A DNA stretch of 64,000 bases, taken from assembly GCA_902594915.1 (NCBI GenBank), contig CACJOA010000001.1:78832-142831 (forward strand), written 5' to 3'. Below the pieces are notes generated by a model. That model saw only the letters and a list, made by a program, of their open reading frames with translations. It did not search any database and was not told the DNA's origin. Origin of the DNA: an uncultured Pelagibacteraceae bacterium (lineage in GTDB: Bacteria > Pseudomonadota > Alphaproteobacteria > Pelagibacterales > Pelagibacteraceae). Shown in pieces: positions 17,914 through 27,956 of this stretch. The first letter of the stretch is position 1; each line of letters begins with the position of its first letter. Both the position numbers and the translations under genes were made by a program.

Positions 17914-18716
17914 TAAAGTACGTCTTCAAGATCATCATCGTCTTGAATTTTGTCATTTTCATGATGTTTTTTAATTTTTTGAAAATGGACATAACTTACT
18001 GGTAATAATAACAAATATACTGCAGCGCTTATTGCTATCACGTTGAATGTATAAATTAATAAAAGACCAAAAAATAAAACTATTCCAAATAACAAAAAAA
18101 TAGTTGTTTTTCTTGGAATAACAATTTTTTTGAAAGAATAACTCGGAAATTTACTTATGAGCAAAAATGAAGTAATTATAAAAAATAAAGGTGTAATCAC
18201 ATCATAGTTTAAATTAATAAAATCAAACCCACTTATACTAAATATTAGTGGTGTAAGAACCAAGATCCCTCCAGCAGGTGAAGGTACCCCTTCAAAAAAA
18301 TTATCTTTCCAAGAGGGTTCTTGATTTGAATTTACATTAAATCTCGCTAATCTTAGTGCAACACAAATTACATATATTAAACATAACAGCCAACCAAATC
18401 TTCCTAAAGTATTTAATTTCCAAAAATACATTATAAATGCAGGCGCCACACCAAAGCTTATCATATCAGTTAAAGAGTCTAATTCTTTTCCAACTTTTGA
18501 TGTTCCTTTTATTAATCTTGCAATTCTTCCATCTAGACCATCAATTAAAGCTGCAAAGATTATTGCTATAATTGCAAATTCATATTTTTCATCTAATGCA
18601 AATCTAATTGATGTAAGACCTATACAGACCCCAATTAAAGTAAGCATATTTGGTAGGATCATTCTTGCATTCTTATTATCCGCTACAATTTTTAAATTAT
18701 TTTTTTTAGGTTCCAT
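17913..18716 (-). CDS. pssA: CDP-diacylglycerol-serine O-phosphatidyltransferase
   Basis: PssA makes phosphatidylserine from CDP-diacylglycerol and serine. It is an integral membrane enzyme of 267 residues with about eight hydrophobic segments. The CDP-alcohol phosphotransferase signature DG-x2-AR-x8-G-x3-D-x3-D is complete, from DGRIAR (about residue 62) through LDSLTD. The C-terminus is acidic (QDDDDLEDVL). It follows psd with a 1-nt gap, so the two steps to phosphatidylethanolamine are adjacent, as in many alphaproteobacteria. Confidence 0.96.
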   Translation of the reverse strand: MEPKKNNLKIVADNKNARMILPNMLTLIGVCIGLTSIRFALDEKYEFAIIAIIFAALIDGLDGRIARLIKGTSKVGKELDSLTDMISFGVAPAFIMYFWKLNTLGRFGWLLCLIYVICVALRLARFNVNSNQEPSWKDNFFEGVPSPAGGILVLTPLIFSISGFDFINLNYDVITPLFFIITSFLLISKFPSYSFKKIVIPRKTTIFLLFGIVLFFGLLLIYTFNVIAISAAVYLLLLPVSYVHFQKIKKHHENDKIQDDDDLEDVL

Positions 18717-18717
18717 C

Positions 18718-19365
18718 TTATTTTTTAGCTAGCAATGTTTCACCTGAGATGGCTTTTTGACCAATCTTTACTAATGGTTCATAATTTTCATAATACACAT
18801 CTGCTCGACTACCAAATCTAATCATACCAAGTCTATCACCTTGGTTGACCTCTTGATCTTTATTTGACTCACAAACTATTCTTCGAGCTACTAGACCAGC
18901 AATTTGAACTACAATTATATCATTATTATGAGAATCTTTAATTTTAAAATAGTTTCTTTCATTTTCCTCACTTGCTTTATCTAATGATGCATTGAAAAAC
19001 TTTCCTGGCTTATATAAAATTTCTTCTATCTTACCACTACAAGGAGTTCGATTTACGTGGCAATCAAAAACATTCATAAAAACACTTATCTTTTTGAATC
19101 TTTTATTTTCTAAACTAAGTTCTTTTGGACCATCTACTTCTTCAACTTTAATAATCTCTCCATCAGCAGGACTTACAAGATAGTTATTATCATTAATTAT
19201 TACTCTTTCGGGATCTCTAAAAAAATAGTAAACCCAAATAGTTAAAACAAAACCAATTAAGCCTAAGAAATCACTAAAACTATAAAATATAATAGTAATT
19301 ATTCCTGCAATTACTAAAAACTTATATCCTTCAGCGTGAATTTTTGGAAATATTTTACTAAACAT
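18718..19365 (-). CDS. psd: Phosphatidylserine decarboxylase proenzyme
   Basis: Psd decarboxylates phosphatidylserine to phosphatidylethanolamine. This is the short 215-residue form. Hydrophobic segments occur near residues 15-45, followed by the family motifs VSPADGEI, NVFDCHVNRTP and the self-cleavage site Gly-Ser in LGMIRFGSRADVY near residue 188. The new N-terminal serine there becomes the pyruvoyl cofactor. It is the first gene of the minus-strand run reaching to panB and is divergent from icd across 75 bp. Confidence 0.96.
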   Translation of the reverse strand: MFSKIFPKIHAEGYKFLVIAGIITIIFYSFSDFLGLIGFVLTIWVYYFFRDPERVIINDNNYLVSPADGEIIKVEEVDGPKELSLENKRFKKISVFMNVFDCHVNRTPCSGKIEEILYKPGKFFNASLDKASEENERNYFKIKDSHNNDIIVVQIAGLVARRIVCESNKDQEVNQGDRLGMIRFGSRADVYYENYEPLVKIGQKAISGETLLAKK

Positions 19366-19375
19366 ATTCTTCTAT

Positions 19376-19405
19376 TTGATAATTTTTAATTAATATGTAT
19401 ATAAA
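19376..19405 (+). promoter_or_regulatory. Putative icd promoter
   Basis: TTGATA (19376-19381) is followed by overlapping -10 candidates TATATA (16-nt spacer) and TATAAA (18-nt spacer) within TGTATATAAAA. It lies about 35 nt before the GTG start of icd, in the 75-bp psd/icd divergent region. Confidence 0.45.
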
Positions 19406-19440
19406 ATCGCAAAATTCAATTATTAAGATAAATATATTTA

Positions 19441-20655
19441 GTGAGTAAAATAAGCGTTAAAAACCCAATTGTAGAGTTAGACGGTGATGAAATGACCAGA
19501 ATAATCTGGGAATTTATCAAAAAAAAATTAATCCTTCCTTATCTTGATATCGGTATCGAATATTACGATTTAGGCATGAAAAGCAGAGATGATACTGATG
19601 ATCAGATCACAATAGACTCTGCTAATGCAATTAAGAAAATTGGCGTAGGTATAAAATGTGCAACCATCACGCCTGATGAAGCACGAGTTGAAGAATTTAA
19701 TTTAAAAAAAATGTGGAGATCACCAAATGGAACAATAAGAAATATTATTGGTGGAACTGTTTTTAGAGAACCCATAATTTGTTCTAATATTCCTAAATTA
19801 GTACCTTCATGGTCAGATCCAGTAGTAATTGGCAGACATGCTTTTGGCGATCAATATAGAGCAACCGATTTTAAAGTTCCAGGCAAAGGAAAGATGGAAG
19901 TTAAGTGGACATCAGAAGACGGTAAAGATGAAATTAAATACGAAGTATTTAATTTTACTGGACCAGGAGTAGCCCTTTCTATGTATAACTTAGATAAATC
20001 CATCGAAGACTTTGCTAGATCTTGCTTTAGCTACGGTCTTATAAAAAAGTGGCCAGTATATCTTTCAACAAAAAATACAATCCTTAAGAAGTACGATGGA
20101 CGTTTTAAAGATATATTTGAAGATGTGTTTAATAAAGAATTTAAAGCAAAATTTGATAAGGAAAAAATTACTTATGAACATAGACTAATTGACGACATGG
20201 TTGCATGTGCAATGAAATGGAGTGGAAAATATATTTGGGCTTGTAAAAACTACGATGGTGATGTTCAGTCTGATACAATGGCACAGGGTTACGGCTCTTT
20301 AGGTTTAATGACAAGTACACTCTTAACTCCTGATGGAAAAATTATGGAGGCTGAGGCAGCTCATGGAACAGTTACAAGACATTATAGAATGCATCAGCAA
20401 GGAAAAGAAACTTCAACTAATCCTATCGCCTCGATTTTTGCCTGGACAAGAGGTTTAGCTCACCGAGGTAAATTAGACGGAAATGATGATCTTATAAAGT
20501 TTGCTAATACAATTGAGCAAGTTTGTATTGATTGTGTCGAAAGCGGTTCTATGACCAAAGATCTAGCTATATTAGTTGGGCCATCAAGTAAGTACTTAAC
20601 TACAAATCAATTTCTAGATGAAATTGATAATAATTTAAAAAAGAAATTAAATTAG
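19441..20655 (+). CDS. icd: NADP-dependent isocitrate dehydrogenase
   Basis: Icd oxidises isocitrate to 2-oxoglutarate in the TCA cycle. It has 404 residues and belongs to the eukaryote-like type II homodimeric class ([19 protein letters not shown]), not the E. coli type. Substrate and metal motifs include [18 protein letters not shown] and [33 protein letters not shown] supplies the coenzyme site. The start is GTG at 19441. The 3' end overlaps convergent alaS by 9 nt. Confidence 0.97.
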   Translation: MSKISVKNPIVELDGDEMTRIIWEFIKKKLILPYLDIGIEYYDLGMKSRDDTDDQITIDSANAIKKIGVGIKCATITPDEARVEEFNLKKMWRSPNGTIRNIIGGTVFREPIICSNIPKLVPSWSDPVVIGRHAFGDQYRATDFKVPGKGKMEVKWTSEDGKDEIKYEVFNFTGPGVALSMYNLDKSIEDFARSCFSYGLIKKWPVYLSTKNTILKKYDGRFKDIFEDVFNKEFKAKFDKEKITYEHRLIDDMVACAMKWSGKYIWACKNYDGDVQSDTMAQGYGSLGLMTSTLLTPDGKIMEAEAAHGTVTRHYRMHQQGKETSTNPIASIFAWTRGLAHRGKLDGNDDLIKFANTIEQVCIDCVESGSMTKDLAILVGPSSKYLTTNQFLDEIDNNLKKKLN

Positions 20656-23313
20656 CGACTTAATTTTTTCAAAAGCTTCATCAATCTTGCTCTTATCTTG
20701 ACCCCCTGCTTGAGCAAAATCTTTTCTACCACCACCACCTTTTCCACCAATTATCTCTGATCCTAATTTTGCAAATTTTACTGCATCATATTTATCAACT
20801 AATTTATCAGTAATACCAACTGCCAAGCCAACCTTATCTTCACTGCTTGCAAAAACAATTACAATACCATTGCCTAATTCTTTTTTACCATTGTCAACTA
20901 ATTTTCTTAAATCTTTAGGAGGTAAATCTTGCACTTTTTGAAATCTAACTTTTATATTATTTATCTTATCATCTTTAATAATATTTTTAGTTTTGTCTTG
21001 AAGAACTGAACTAACATTTAGTTGTTCAAGTTGTCTTGAAAGATTTTTTATAATTTCTTTTAAATCTTTATTATCAACATTTGGTTTGCCTCCAAGTTTA
21101 ATAATTTGCGATGACAAATCTTTAATCGTTTCTTCATCTTTTTGAGTAGATAAAGTTGATAATTTTTCTTTATTCTTAATAAAATCCTCAAGTTGTTTAT
21201 CTCTTAAAGCTTCAACTCTTCTAACACCCGCAGCAATAGATGATTGGCTTACAGTTTTAAATTTTCCAATATCACCGGTATTTTTGACATGTGTTCCTCC
21301 ACATAATTCTGTTGAAAAGTATGCTTCTTTTTCCTTTCCCATAGATACAACACGAACTTCTTCTCCATATTTTTCGCCAAAAAAAGCTAGCGCTCCTTTT
21401 TCGATTGCAGCTTTTGGTGTCATAATTCTCGTGGTTACTTCAGAACTATTTGAAACATATTCATTAACTAATTTATCGATAGTTTCTAACTCTTCATCAG
21501 TAATTGGTTTCATATGACTAAAGTCAAATCTTAATCTATCTGGAGCAACTAATGATCCTTTTTGCATAACATGTTTACCTAAAGTTCTTCTTAATGACTC
21601 GTGGAGTAAGTGTGTAGCAGAATGATAAGCTTTTAGATTATCTCTTCTCTCTACATCTATTTTCATTTCAACTACATCATTGATTTTTATTTCTCCAGTT
21701 TTCAAAGATCCATAATGAACAAATAAGTCTCCAAGTTTTTTTTGTGTATCTTCTACTTCAAAAACAGAATTACCAGAAACAATTGTACCTTTGTCTCCAA
21801 GTTGTCCTCCTGACTCTCCATAAAACGGGGTTTGATTGGTAATGATCATTCCTTCTTCACCAGAAGATAAAGATTTTGTTTCTTTGTTATCTTTAATTAA
21901 GTTTAACACAACACCCTCAGACTGATTAGACTCGTAACCTAAAAATTCTGTTGGACCTGTTTTATCTTTTATTGAAAACCAAATTGCTTCCTCAGAACTA
22001 TCCCCAGAACCTTTCCAATTCTTTTTTGCAAGCTCTTTGCTTTTTTTCATTAATTCATCAAATTTCTGATGATCAACTTTTAAAGATTTATTCTTTAGAA
22101 TGTCTTCAGTAAGATCTAATGGAAAACCATAGGTGTCATATAATTTGAAAGCGACATCCCCAGGTAAAACTTTGTCTATTTTTGCAATTTCATCATTTAA
22201 AATTTTGATACCTCTATCTAGTAAAACTAAAAATTTTTCTTCCTCCATCCTTAAAGTTTCCTTGATCAAAGATTGAGACCTTTCAAGCTCTGGATAATTC
22301 CCTGACATCTCATTTTTTAATGAGTCAAAAATTTTATAAAAAATTGGTTCTTTAGATCCTAACAAATGGGAATGTCTCATTCCTCTTCTCATAATTCTTC
22401 TTAGAACATATCCGCGACCTTCATTTGATGGTAAAACTCCTTCAGCCAAAAGAAATGAGCTTGCTCTTAAGTGATCAGCAATTACTCTAAAACTTGATAT
22501 ATTTTTATCTTCTTGTTTGACTTTTGTTGCATCAGATATTGAGCTAATTAATTTCTTAAAATGATCAGTTTGATAGTTATCATGTGTGCCTTGTAAAAGA
22601 GCTGCAATTCTCTCTAATCCCATCCCTGTATCAACAGATGGTTTTGGCAAATCTATTCTTTTTTCTTTTGAGACTTGCTCATACTGCATAAAGACTAAGT
22701 TCCAAATTTCAATAAAACGATCTCCATCTTGATCTTTGGTTCCGGGCAGTCCACCTTTTAAGTGATCACCGTGATCATAAAATATTTCTGAGCAAGGGCC
22801 ACAAGGGCCAGTTTCACCCATTGACCAGAAGTTATCCGATGTTGCAATTCTAATTATTCTGTCATCACTAAAACCCGCTATTTTTTTCCAGAAATTAAAA
22901 GCCTCATCATCTTCATTAAAAACAGTTACATAAAGCCTATTTTTATCTAAACCAAAATCTTTGGTGATTAAATTCCATGCAAGTTCAATTCCTCTTTCTT
23001 TAAAATAATCTCCAAAAGAAAAGTTTCCCAACATTTCAAAGAAAGTATGATGTCTTGGTGTATAACCGACATTTTCTAAATCATTATGTTTACCACCTGC
23101 TCTAACACATTTTTGTGAGGTAGTAGCTCTTTGATAATCTCTTTTCTCTAAACCAGTAAACACATTTTTAAACTGAACCATCCCTGAATTGGCAAACATT
23201 AAGGTTGGATCGTTATTTGGGACCAAATTGCTAGATTCAACAATCTTATGATCATTTTTTTCGAAGTATTTAAGAAACGTACTTCTTATCTCATTTAATG
23301 ATTTGTCCGCCAT
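20647..23313 (-). CDS. alaS: Alanyl-tRNA synthetase
   Basis: AlaS charges tRNA-Ala and edits mischarged Ser and Gly. At 888 residues it is full length. The class II core starts with [13 protein letters not shown] and [11 protein letters not shown]. The editing domain carries zinc/water-binding motifs [12 protein letters not shown] and CGGTHV. The C-Ala domain ends with the glycine-rich [18 protein letters not shown]. It lies downstream of recA, separated by a strong hairpin, as in many proteobacteria where recA and alaS are neighbours. Confidence 0.98.
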   Translation of the reverse strand: MADKSLNEIRSTFLKYFEKNDHKIVESSNLVPNNDPTLMFANSGMVQFKNVFTGLEKRDYQRATTSQKCVRAGGKHNDLENVGYTPRHHTFFEMLGNFSFGDYFKERGIELAWNLITKDFGLDKNRLYVTVFNEDDEAFNFWKKIAGFSDDRIIRIATSDNFWSMGETGPCGPCSEIFYDHGDHLKGGLPGTKDQDGDRFIEIWNLVFMQYEQVSKEKRIDLPKPSVDTGMGLERIAALLQGTHDNYQTDHFKKLISSISDATKVKQEDKNISSFRVIADHLRASSFLLAEGVLPSNEGRGYVLRRIMRRGMRHSHLLGSKEPIFYKIFDSLKNEMSGNYPELERSQSLIKETLRMEEEKFLVLLDRGIKILNDEIAKIDKVLPGDVAFKLYDTYGFPLDLTEDILKNKSLKVDHQKFDELMKKSKELAKKNWKGSGDSSEEAIWFSIKDKTGPTEFLGYESNQSEGVVLNLIKDNKETKSLSSGEEGMIITNQTPFYGESGGQLGDKGTIVSGNSVFEVEDTQKKLGDLFVHYGSLKTGEIKINDVVEMKIDVERRDNLKAYHSATHLLHESLRRTLGKHVMQKGSLVAPDRLRFDFSHMKPITDEELETIDKLVNEYVSNSSEVTTRIMTPKAAIEKGALAFFGEKYGEEVRVVSMGKEKEAYFSTELCGGTHVKNTGDIGKFKTVSQSSIAAGVRRVEALRDKQLEDFIKNKEKLSTLSTQKDEETIKDLSSQIIKLGGKPNVDNKDLKEIIKNLSRQLEQLNVSSVLQDKTKNIIKDDKINNIKVRFQKVQDLPPKDLRKLVDNGKKELGNGIVIVFASSEDKVGLAVGITDKLVDKYDAVKFAKLGSEIIGGKGGGGRKDFAQAGGQDKSKIDEAFEKIKSLI

Positions 23314-23363
23314 ATTTTTAAAATACAGTTTTTTTGTTCTATGTCTAGATAACGATAAGGGGG

Positions 23364-23388
23364 AAAGGCGCTTATAATAAGCGCCTTT
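23364..23388 (-). terminator. recA terminator hairpin
   Basis: A perfect 11-bp stem (AAAGGCGCTTA / TAAGCGCCTTT) with a 3-nt loop lies 25 nt downstream of the recA stop in the 99-bp recA-alaS gap. It is among the most GC-rich stretches nearby. The trailing T run is poor (CCTTTCCCCCTTA), so termination may be partial. Confidence 0.7.
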
Positions 23389-23412
23389 ATAATTTAAAGA
23401 TGACCTTTAATT

Positions 23413-24561
23413 CTAGTTCTTCTTTGTAGGAGCAGTCTCTTTTGCAGCCTCTTCTTTTTCAGCTACTTTCTTCTCCTTTTCAATTTTTTCAGGACTTAAT
23501 GGATTTCCCTCAATTTTCTTTGAAATCACACCAGCTTTTTCCCTAATTGCCATTTCTATTTCTGCAGCAACTTTAGAGTTTTGCGCAAGATAAGTTTTTG
23601 CATTTTCTCTTCCTTGACCTATCTTCTCACCTTTGTAAGCATACCAAGCTCCTGATTTTTCAATGATATCAGCTTTAGCGCCTAGATCGACTAGCTCACC
23701 CATTTTGCTGATACCTCTCCCATACATCAAATCAAACTCGACAACTTTAAACGGTGGAGCAACTTTATTTTTAACCACTTTAACTCTTGTGGTATTTCCA
23801 ATAATTTCATCTTTATCTTTGATGGCACCAATTCTTCTAATATCCATTCTTACAGATGAGTAGAACTTAAGTGCGTTACCACCTGATGTTGTCTCAGGAC
23901 TTCCAAACATAACTCCAATTTTCATTCTGATTTGGTTTATGAAAATCATCATTGTATTAGTATTTGAAATTGAACCAGTTAGTTTTCTTAAAGCCTGACT
24001 CATTAATCTTGACTGAAGACCAACATGATGATCTCCCATTTCACCTTCAATTTCAGCCTTTGGCGTTAAAGCTGCAACTGAGTCAATTACGATAACTGAA
24101 ATAGAGCCCGATTTTACAAGTGTATCTGCTATTTCTAAAGCTTGCTCGCCTGCATCTGGTTGTGAGATTAAAAGCTCTTCAGTATTTACTCCTAATTTTT
24201 TTGCGTACACTGGATCTAAAGCATGCTCGGCGTCAACAAATGCGCAAATTCCACCAGCTTTTTGAGCTTCGGCAACAACTTGTAATGCTAAAGTTGTTTT
24301 TCCTGAAGATTCTGGTCCATAAACTTCAACAATTCTCCCTTTTGGCAAACCACCTATTCCTAAAGCTAAATCCAAACTTAAAGAGCCTGTAGATATCGAC
24401 TCGATATCCATAGCCCTTTTTTCACCCAGCTTCATAACTGAACCTTTTCCAAAGTTATCAGTTATTTGATTAATCGCTGCATCTAGCGCTTTATTCTTTT
24501 CTTTAATATCCATTTCTTGATTTTTAGTAGACTTAACTACCTTTAAGTTATTTTTTGTCAT
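23413..24561 (-). CDS. recA: Recombinase RecA
   Basis: RecA forms filaments on single-stranded DNA for homologous recombination and triggers self-cleavage of LexA/UmuD-type proteins. It has 382 residues. The Walker A motif [10 protein letters not shown] is near residue 80, Walker [12 protein letters not shown] near 155, and loop L2 contains [17 protein letters not shown]. The N-terminus has a lysine-rich extension and the C-terminus an acidic, lysine-rich tail. Its promoter carries a near-perfect alphaproteobacterial SOS box. Together with umuDC further along, it indicates an SOS circuit. Confidence 0.99.
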   Translation of the reverse strand: MTKNNLKVVKSTKNQEMDIKEKNKALDAAINQITDNFGKGSVMKLGEKRAMDIESISTGSLSLDLALGIGGLPKGRIVEVYGPESSGKTTLALQVVAEAQKAGGICAFVDAEHALDPVYAKKLGVNTEELLISQPDAGEQALEIADTLVKSGSISVIVIDSVAALTPKAEIEGEMGDHHVGLQSRLMSQALRKLTGSISNTNTMMIFINQIRMKIGVMFGSPETTSGGNALKFYSSVRMDIRRIGAIKDKDEIIGNTTRVKVVKNKVAPPFKVVEFDLMYGRGISKMGELVDLGAKADIIEKSGAWYAYKGEKIGQGRENAKTYLAQNSKVAAEIEMAIREKAGVISKKIEGNPLSPEKIEKEKKVAEKEEAAKETAPTKKN

Positions 24562-24607
24562 TTTTAGCCTTTTTTTTTAATTTTTTTAACACTCGAATCA
24601 TAAAATA

Positions 24608-24635
24608 AATGTACACATTTTGTTCTCTTTAGCAA
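24608..24635 (-). promoter_or_regulatory. recA promoter with embedded SOS-type operator
   Basis: On the minus strand TTGCTA (24635-24630) and TACATT (24613-24608) are 16 nt apart. Between and across them lies GAAC-N7-GTAC (24625-24611), a 7 of 8 match to the alphaproteobacterial LexA box GAAC-N7-GAAC. A repressor bound here would cover the promoter core. Confidence 0.6.
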
Positions 24636-24668
24636 GATCTATTTATTTAGGAGTTAAAAAGACAGTAA

Positions 24669-25967
24669 TTACTTAATTTTAAGATAATCGCTAGTCAGCA
24701 AACCTACTGATTTAAGAAGATTATATTGTGAGAGAATATAGTTTCTCTCAGAATCTACTAATGAAATTTGAGCATTGAGTAATAAAGAATTAGACTGAAT
24801 TACTTCTAAAGTTGTCCTGTCAGAGCCACTATTATATTCTGCAACTATACCTTCATTTGCAATTTCAGCAGCATTAACTTGAGCTTTAACTGAATTCAAT
24901 AAACTTTTATTTGACTCATAATTTGACCAAGCACTAGCAACATCTGTTTGATTTTTAGTGGTCATATTATCAAGGAGCAAATTTTTTTTTAATTCTAAAC
25001 TTTTAGATTTATTTAGATTTGCGTAATTTTTTCCACCAGAGAAAAAAGGCCATGTAAGCGTTGCTTTGAGAGTTTCTTGATCTTTCTCTTTATATGTTGA
25101 GCTAAAATCATTAGTTTGAGATTTATCAATAGACAAAGTTGCTTTAGGAGCTAAGTCAGATCTAGCACTTGTAGTGTCTTTTTTTGATTGTTCATATTCT
25201 AATTTTGCAATTATTAGATCAGGATTATTTTTTTCAGATAAACCAATTGCCAGATTTAGTTCGATTGGCAACCTAACTTGAAATATTGAAGATTTATCTA
25301 GTAACTCTGGATCATTTAATTTTCCAATTATATTTTCGTAATTTAATATACTTGTCTGAAAATCATTTTCTGCTTGAATAAGTTTTGCTTGAGCTCCCGC
25401 TAATGAGGATTCTGACTGTGCAACGTCTGATAAGGAAATATTTCCTCTTTCACGCCTAATTCTATCTGTTTCTAGTTGTCTTTCTAATAAATTTACATTG
25501 GATGTATTTATTTTCAGCTTATCATTAGCAGCTAGAAGCCCTGTATAAGCCTCTATAGATTTGTATAAAATTTCTTGTTCTTTTTTTAATAATTTTGCTT
25601 TAGCTAATTCAATACCAATTTTACTTTTTTTTAATTCTGCTCCTCTTCCAAAATCAATTAATGTTTGAGTAATTGTAATTGATTGGATAGAGGGGTCAAC
25701 GTCAGTAATGGTTGCATTAGATCCATCTCGATTAGTTAATTTTTCTGTATCCTCTCTACTTTTACTTCCACTCAAAGTAACTGTTGGAAAGTAAGAACCT
25801 CTAGAAATTTTTAATTCTTGCTCTGAAATATTTAAACTTTCCCTCTCTGCATTTAATTCTGGATTATTTTCGTAAGCCTTTTTTAGTGCTTCGACAAAAG
25901 TCTCGGTTTTAGCGCTAGATATTAAAAGAAAAAAACTTAAAAAAATAAATAAAATATTTTTCATCAT
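24669..25967 (-). CDS. tolC: TolC-family outer-membrane channel protein
   Basis: This is the outer-membrane exit duct of tripartite efflux or type I secretion systems. It has 432 residues with a signal peptide (ILFIFLSFFLLISSAKTETF, cleavage near residue 20). Two repeats of long coiled-coil helices contain the OEP-family motifs ALKKAYENNPELNAERE and, in the second half, NPDLIIAKLEYEQSKKD. The start overlaps the glycerate kinase stop by 4 nt. No inner-membrane or adaptor partner is present in the window, so it probably serves several exporters. The symbol is by family resemblance only. Confidence 0.85.
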   Translation of the reverse strand: MMKNILFIFLSFFLLISSAKTETFVEALKKAYENNPELNAERESLNISEQELKISRGSYFPTVTLSGSKSREDTEKLTNRDGSNATITDVDPSIQSITITQTLIDFGRGAELKKSKIGIELAKAKLLKKEQEILYKSIEAYTGLLAANDKLKINTSNVNLLERQLETDRIRRERGNISLSDVAQSESSLAGAQAKLIQAENDFQTSILNYENIIGKLNDPELLDKSSIFQVRLPIELNLAIGLSEKNNPDLIIAKLEYEQSKKDTTSARSDLAPKATLSIDKSQTNDFSSTYKEKDQETLKATLTWPFFSGGKNYANLNKSKSLELKKNLLLDNMTTKNQTDVASAWSNYESNKSLLNSVKAQVNAAEIANEGIVAEYNSGSDRTTLEVIQSNSLLLNAQISLVDSERNYILSQYNLLKSVGLLTSDYLKIK

Positions 25968-26890
25968 CTTTTATATACAGCAGATTTTATCTGATGGTTA
26001 CTGTTTAAATTGATAATAATTGATGCGTATTTAGGCGTATATCTAAACATGTTTTGGGAAATTCTTTGATACGTTTGCATAAAGCTTAATACGTCCTCTC
26101 TACTCATTATTTTTGTATTTAAATTTTTTTTGTTTTTAGTCCTAAGCTTTCTCTCTTGTTTTAATCTCCATTTTTGTAATAAATTAAAATTTTTTGCTTT
26201 TAAATAAATTAAACAATTTAATTGGGAATATAATTTTTTATACTTAGTTTTAAGTTGATCATTAACGTACTTTCTCCAAATAAATTTTTGGTCTTTGTTT
26301 TTTTCCATTTTGTTAATCGTTTTTTTTAATGTATTGTTTTTTTCAGATTTTGCACCAACACACCATCCTTCAAAAATAACAACATCTGGTCTTTTCTTTA
26401 AATCGTACCATTTTTTTTTATTAAACCTGTCGTCAATAGCTTTATTAAATGTCGGTAATTTCAATCTTTTGAATTTCTTACTTTTTGAATTTTTAAAGAA
26501 ATTTAACATCATATTTATATCATGTGTTCCAGGAACTCCTCTTGTTAAAAGCATAGGATGAACTCTTTTAGATAAATTTATTCGTTCTTTTCTTGTTTTA
26601 TAAAAGTCGTCTATAGAGATCCTAAAAACGTTTAATCTAAAGTATTTAGTTAAGATAATTCTAATTAAAGAGCTAATTGTAGTTTTTCCTGTACCTTGAC
26701 CACCTGCTAAACCTACAAAATAAGGTCTTTTATTTTCAGATTTTTTACTGATCCAGAAACATAATGGAATTAAGAAAGACTTAATCATTCTTTCTTTGTT
26801 TTTAAATTTATCAGCTTTAGTTTCTTGAGATTTAATAAATTTAAAACAATCTTTTTTTACTCTTCTAAAACATAAATTAAATTGTTGCAT
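25964..26890 (-). CDS. D-glycerate 3-kinase-like P-loop kinase
   Basis: This 308-residue P-loop kinase is of the plant glycerate kinase (GLYK)/YggC type, related to phosphoribulokinase and uridine kinase. Walker A is GLAGGQGTGKTT at about residues 81-92. A lid and substrate region contains SIDDFYKTRKER and RGVPGTHDINMM, and Walker B-like VVIFEGWCVG is near residue 172. It would convert D-glycerate to 3-phosphoglycerate, completing a serine/glyoxylate or glycolate salvage route that fits the glycine genes nearby. Substrate assignment is by family motif; no glycerate dehydrogenase is in view. Confidence 0.8.
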   Translation of the reverse strand: MQQFNLCFRRVKKDCFKFIKSQETKADKFKNKERMIKSFLIPLCFWISKKSENKRPYFVGLAGGQGTGKTTISSLIRIILTKYFRLNVFRISIDDFYKTRKERINLSKRVHPMLLTRGVPGTHDINMMLNFFKNSKSKKFKRLKLPTFNKAIDDRFNKKKWYDLKKRPDVVIFEGWCVGAKSEKNNTLKKTINKMEKNKDQKFIWRKYVNDQLKTKYKKLYSQLNCLIYLKAKNFNLLQKWRLKQERKLRTKNKKNLNTKIMSREDVLSFMQTYQRISQNMFRYTPKYASIIINLNSNHQIKSAVYKR

Positions 26891-26895
26891 GAAAA

Positions 26896-27258
26896 TTATT
26901 TTTTATCTAATGGATGATTTTGACCATCGTTTACTGGAACTTCTTTCATATCAAAAGTATTTATTTCATCAATACAACCGACATTAAATCCTGTCATGGC
27001 TGGATTTATTCTTGGGTTATGATGAGTATAAATCCCACAGTCAGAACAAAAGTAATGTTTAGCAACTTTAGAATGAAATTGATAAAGTTTTAATTTATCT
27101 TCACCTTTTACAATTTTAAAATCTTCATTTTTTACCATCGACATAATTGCTCCTTTTCTTTTACAAATAGAACAATTACATTTAATTACTTTTGCTAAAT
27201 CTCCATCTAAATTAATTTCAGCTTCTACAGCTCCACAATGACATATGAGTTTTTTCAT
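26896..27258 (-). CDS. GFA-family (CENP-V/GFA fold) zinc protein
   Basis: This is a 120-residue protein with the zinc-binding cysteine pattern of the GFA family: CHCGAVEAEI at the N-terminus, CNCSICKRKG at about 28-37 and HYFCSDCGIYTHH at about 69-81. Founding members were reported as glutathione-dependent formaldehyde-activating enzymes, but many members have unknown roles. It lies 1 nt after the SOUL-protein stop and 5 nt before the kinase start, so all three may share a transcript. A formaldehyde role is not provable from sequence. Confidence 0.85.
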   Translation of the reverse strand: MKKLICHCGAVEAEINLDGDLAKVIKCNCSICKRKGAIMSMVKNEDFKIVKGEDKLKLYQFHSKVAKHYFCSDCGIYTHHNPRINPAMTGFNVGCIDEINTFDMKEVPVNDGQNHPLDKK

Positions 27259-27259
27259 A

Positions 27260-27808
27260 TTATAAATTTATCCTATACATTACTTCATTTCTTTTTAACA
27301 TTGGTAAAGTAAATGGTGAATTGTAAGATGCTCTTATTGGAGGGCTTAAAATTGTAATATTGTCTTGTTTAAGCAATTTTTCAAGTATGTCTTTGTTCTT
27401 TAAAAAATTTTTATCTGAAGATCTGCCTGAATATTCAATTACGGCATAATATCCACCCTCTATAGTTAAAATTTTAATATCTGAATTAGAAGGTTTGGGT
27501 GCATTATCTTTATTGAATTTTAAAGGTAGGTAAAATTGCATAGTCATATTTCCATTCTTAATCTCTTGAGTAACAGGGACTGTCATCTTAATTTCCTGAT
27601 TTTTTTCATTGTTGCCTGAAATATAATTAAATAGTTTTCTAAAACCATTGCCCTCTATAGAATTTGTTTCAATAACTAACCGATCAGAATATTTTCTGAT
27701 TTCATATTCCTTATTTTCTTTTACTACTTCATAATTTGCTTCTTCGTATGCCATAGCTTGAGAACTTAAAGTTAATATTGAAATTAAAATTACTAAAATT
27801 CTTTTCAT
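27260..27808 (-). CDS. SOUL-family haem-binding-like protein, exported
   Basis: I start this at ATG 27808, giving 182 residues with a clear signal peptide (MKRILVILISILTLSSQAMA, cleavage near residue 20). An in-frame upstream ATG at 27850 would put a polar extension before the signal and run into the umuD regulatory region. The mature part shows the SOUL pattern: YEVVKENKEYEIRKYSDR, then KMTVPVTQEI and MQFYLPLKF. Some family members bind haem; no conserved haem ligand can be proved here. It is divergent from umuDC. Confidence 0.85.
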   Translation of the reverse strand: MKRILVILISILTLSSQAMAYEEANYEVVKENKEYEIRKYSDRLVIETNSIEGNGFRKLFNYISGNNEKNQEIKMTVPVTQEIKNGNMTMQFYLPLKFNKDNAPKPSNSDIKILTIEGGYYAVIEYSGRSSDKNFLKNKDILEKLLKQDNITILSPPIRASYNSPFTLPMLKRNEVMYRINL

Positions 27809-27865
27809 TTGGTATTTAATTAAACTATCTCTGGTTGAAGTTATCCACAAGCATACAAAATATAG

Positions 27866-27900
27866 TTTTGATGTTCACGTTTTGATTCACTTTTGATTCA
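27866..27900 (+). repeat. Three tandem TTTTGATTCA-type repeats upstream of umuD
   Basis: TTTTGATGTTCACG (27866-27879), TTTTGATTCAC (27880-27890) and TTTTGATTCA (27891-27900) are consecutive direct copies of one motif. They lie in the 163-bp region between the divergent SOUL and umuD genes, just upstream of the umuD promoter. They may bind a regulator. Confidence 0.5.
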
Positions 27901-27924
27901 ATTACGGACTCAAAATACAACTTC

Positions 27925-27953
27925 TTGCGTGCATTGTATAAATAGGCTATAAA
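27925..27953 (+). promoter_or_regulatory. umuDC promoter
   Basis: TTGCGT (27925-27930) and TATAAA (27948-27953) have an optimal 17-nt spacer. The predicted start near 27960 gives a leader of about 12 nt and falls inside the SOS box that follows. Confidence 0.65.
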
Positions 27954-27956
27954 TTA

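Noticed and set aside
12508-19365. Whole psd-to-panB run as one functional pathway
   Set aside because: Genes are tightly packed but serve lipid, rRNA, purine and vitamin functions; co-transcription does not imply one pathway here.
24120-24392. A 90-codon open frame antisense to recA
   Set aside because: Leu/Gln-rich shadow of the recA coding strand with no family features; recA is certain.
27841-27849. A perfect DnaA-box-like TTATCCACA near the umuD upstream repeats, suggesting an origin
   Set aside because: Only one box is present, about one match is expected by chance in 64 kb of this composition, and no dnaA, dnaN or DUE-type cluster is nearby.
27809-27850. Longer N-terminus for the SOUL protein from ATG 27850
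   Set aside because: It would place 14 polar residues ahead of a clear signal peptide; the internal ATG is the natural start.
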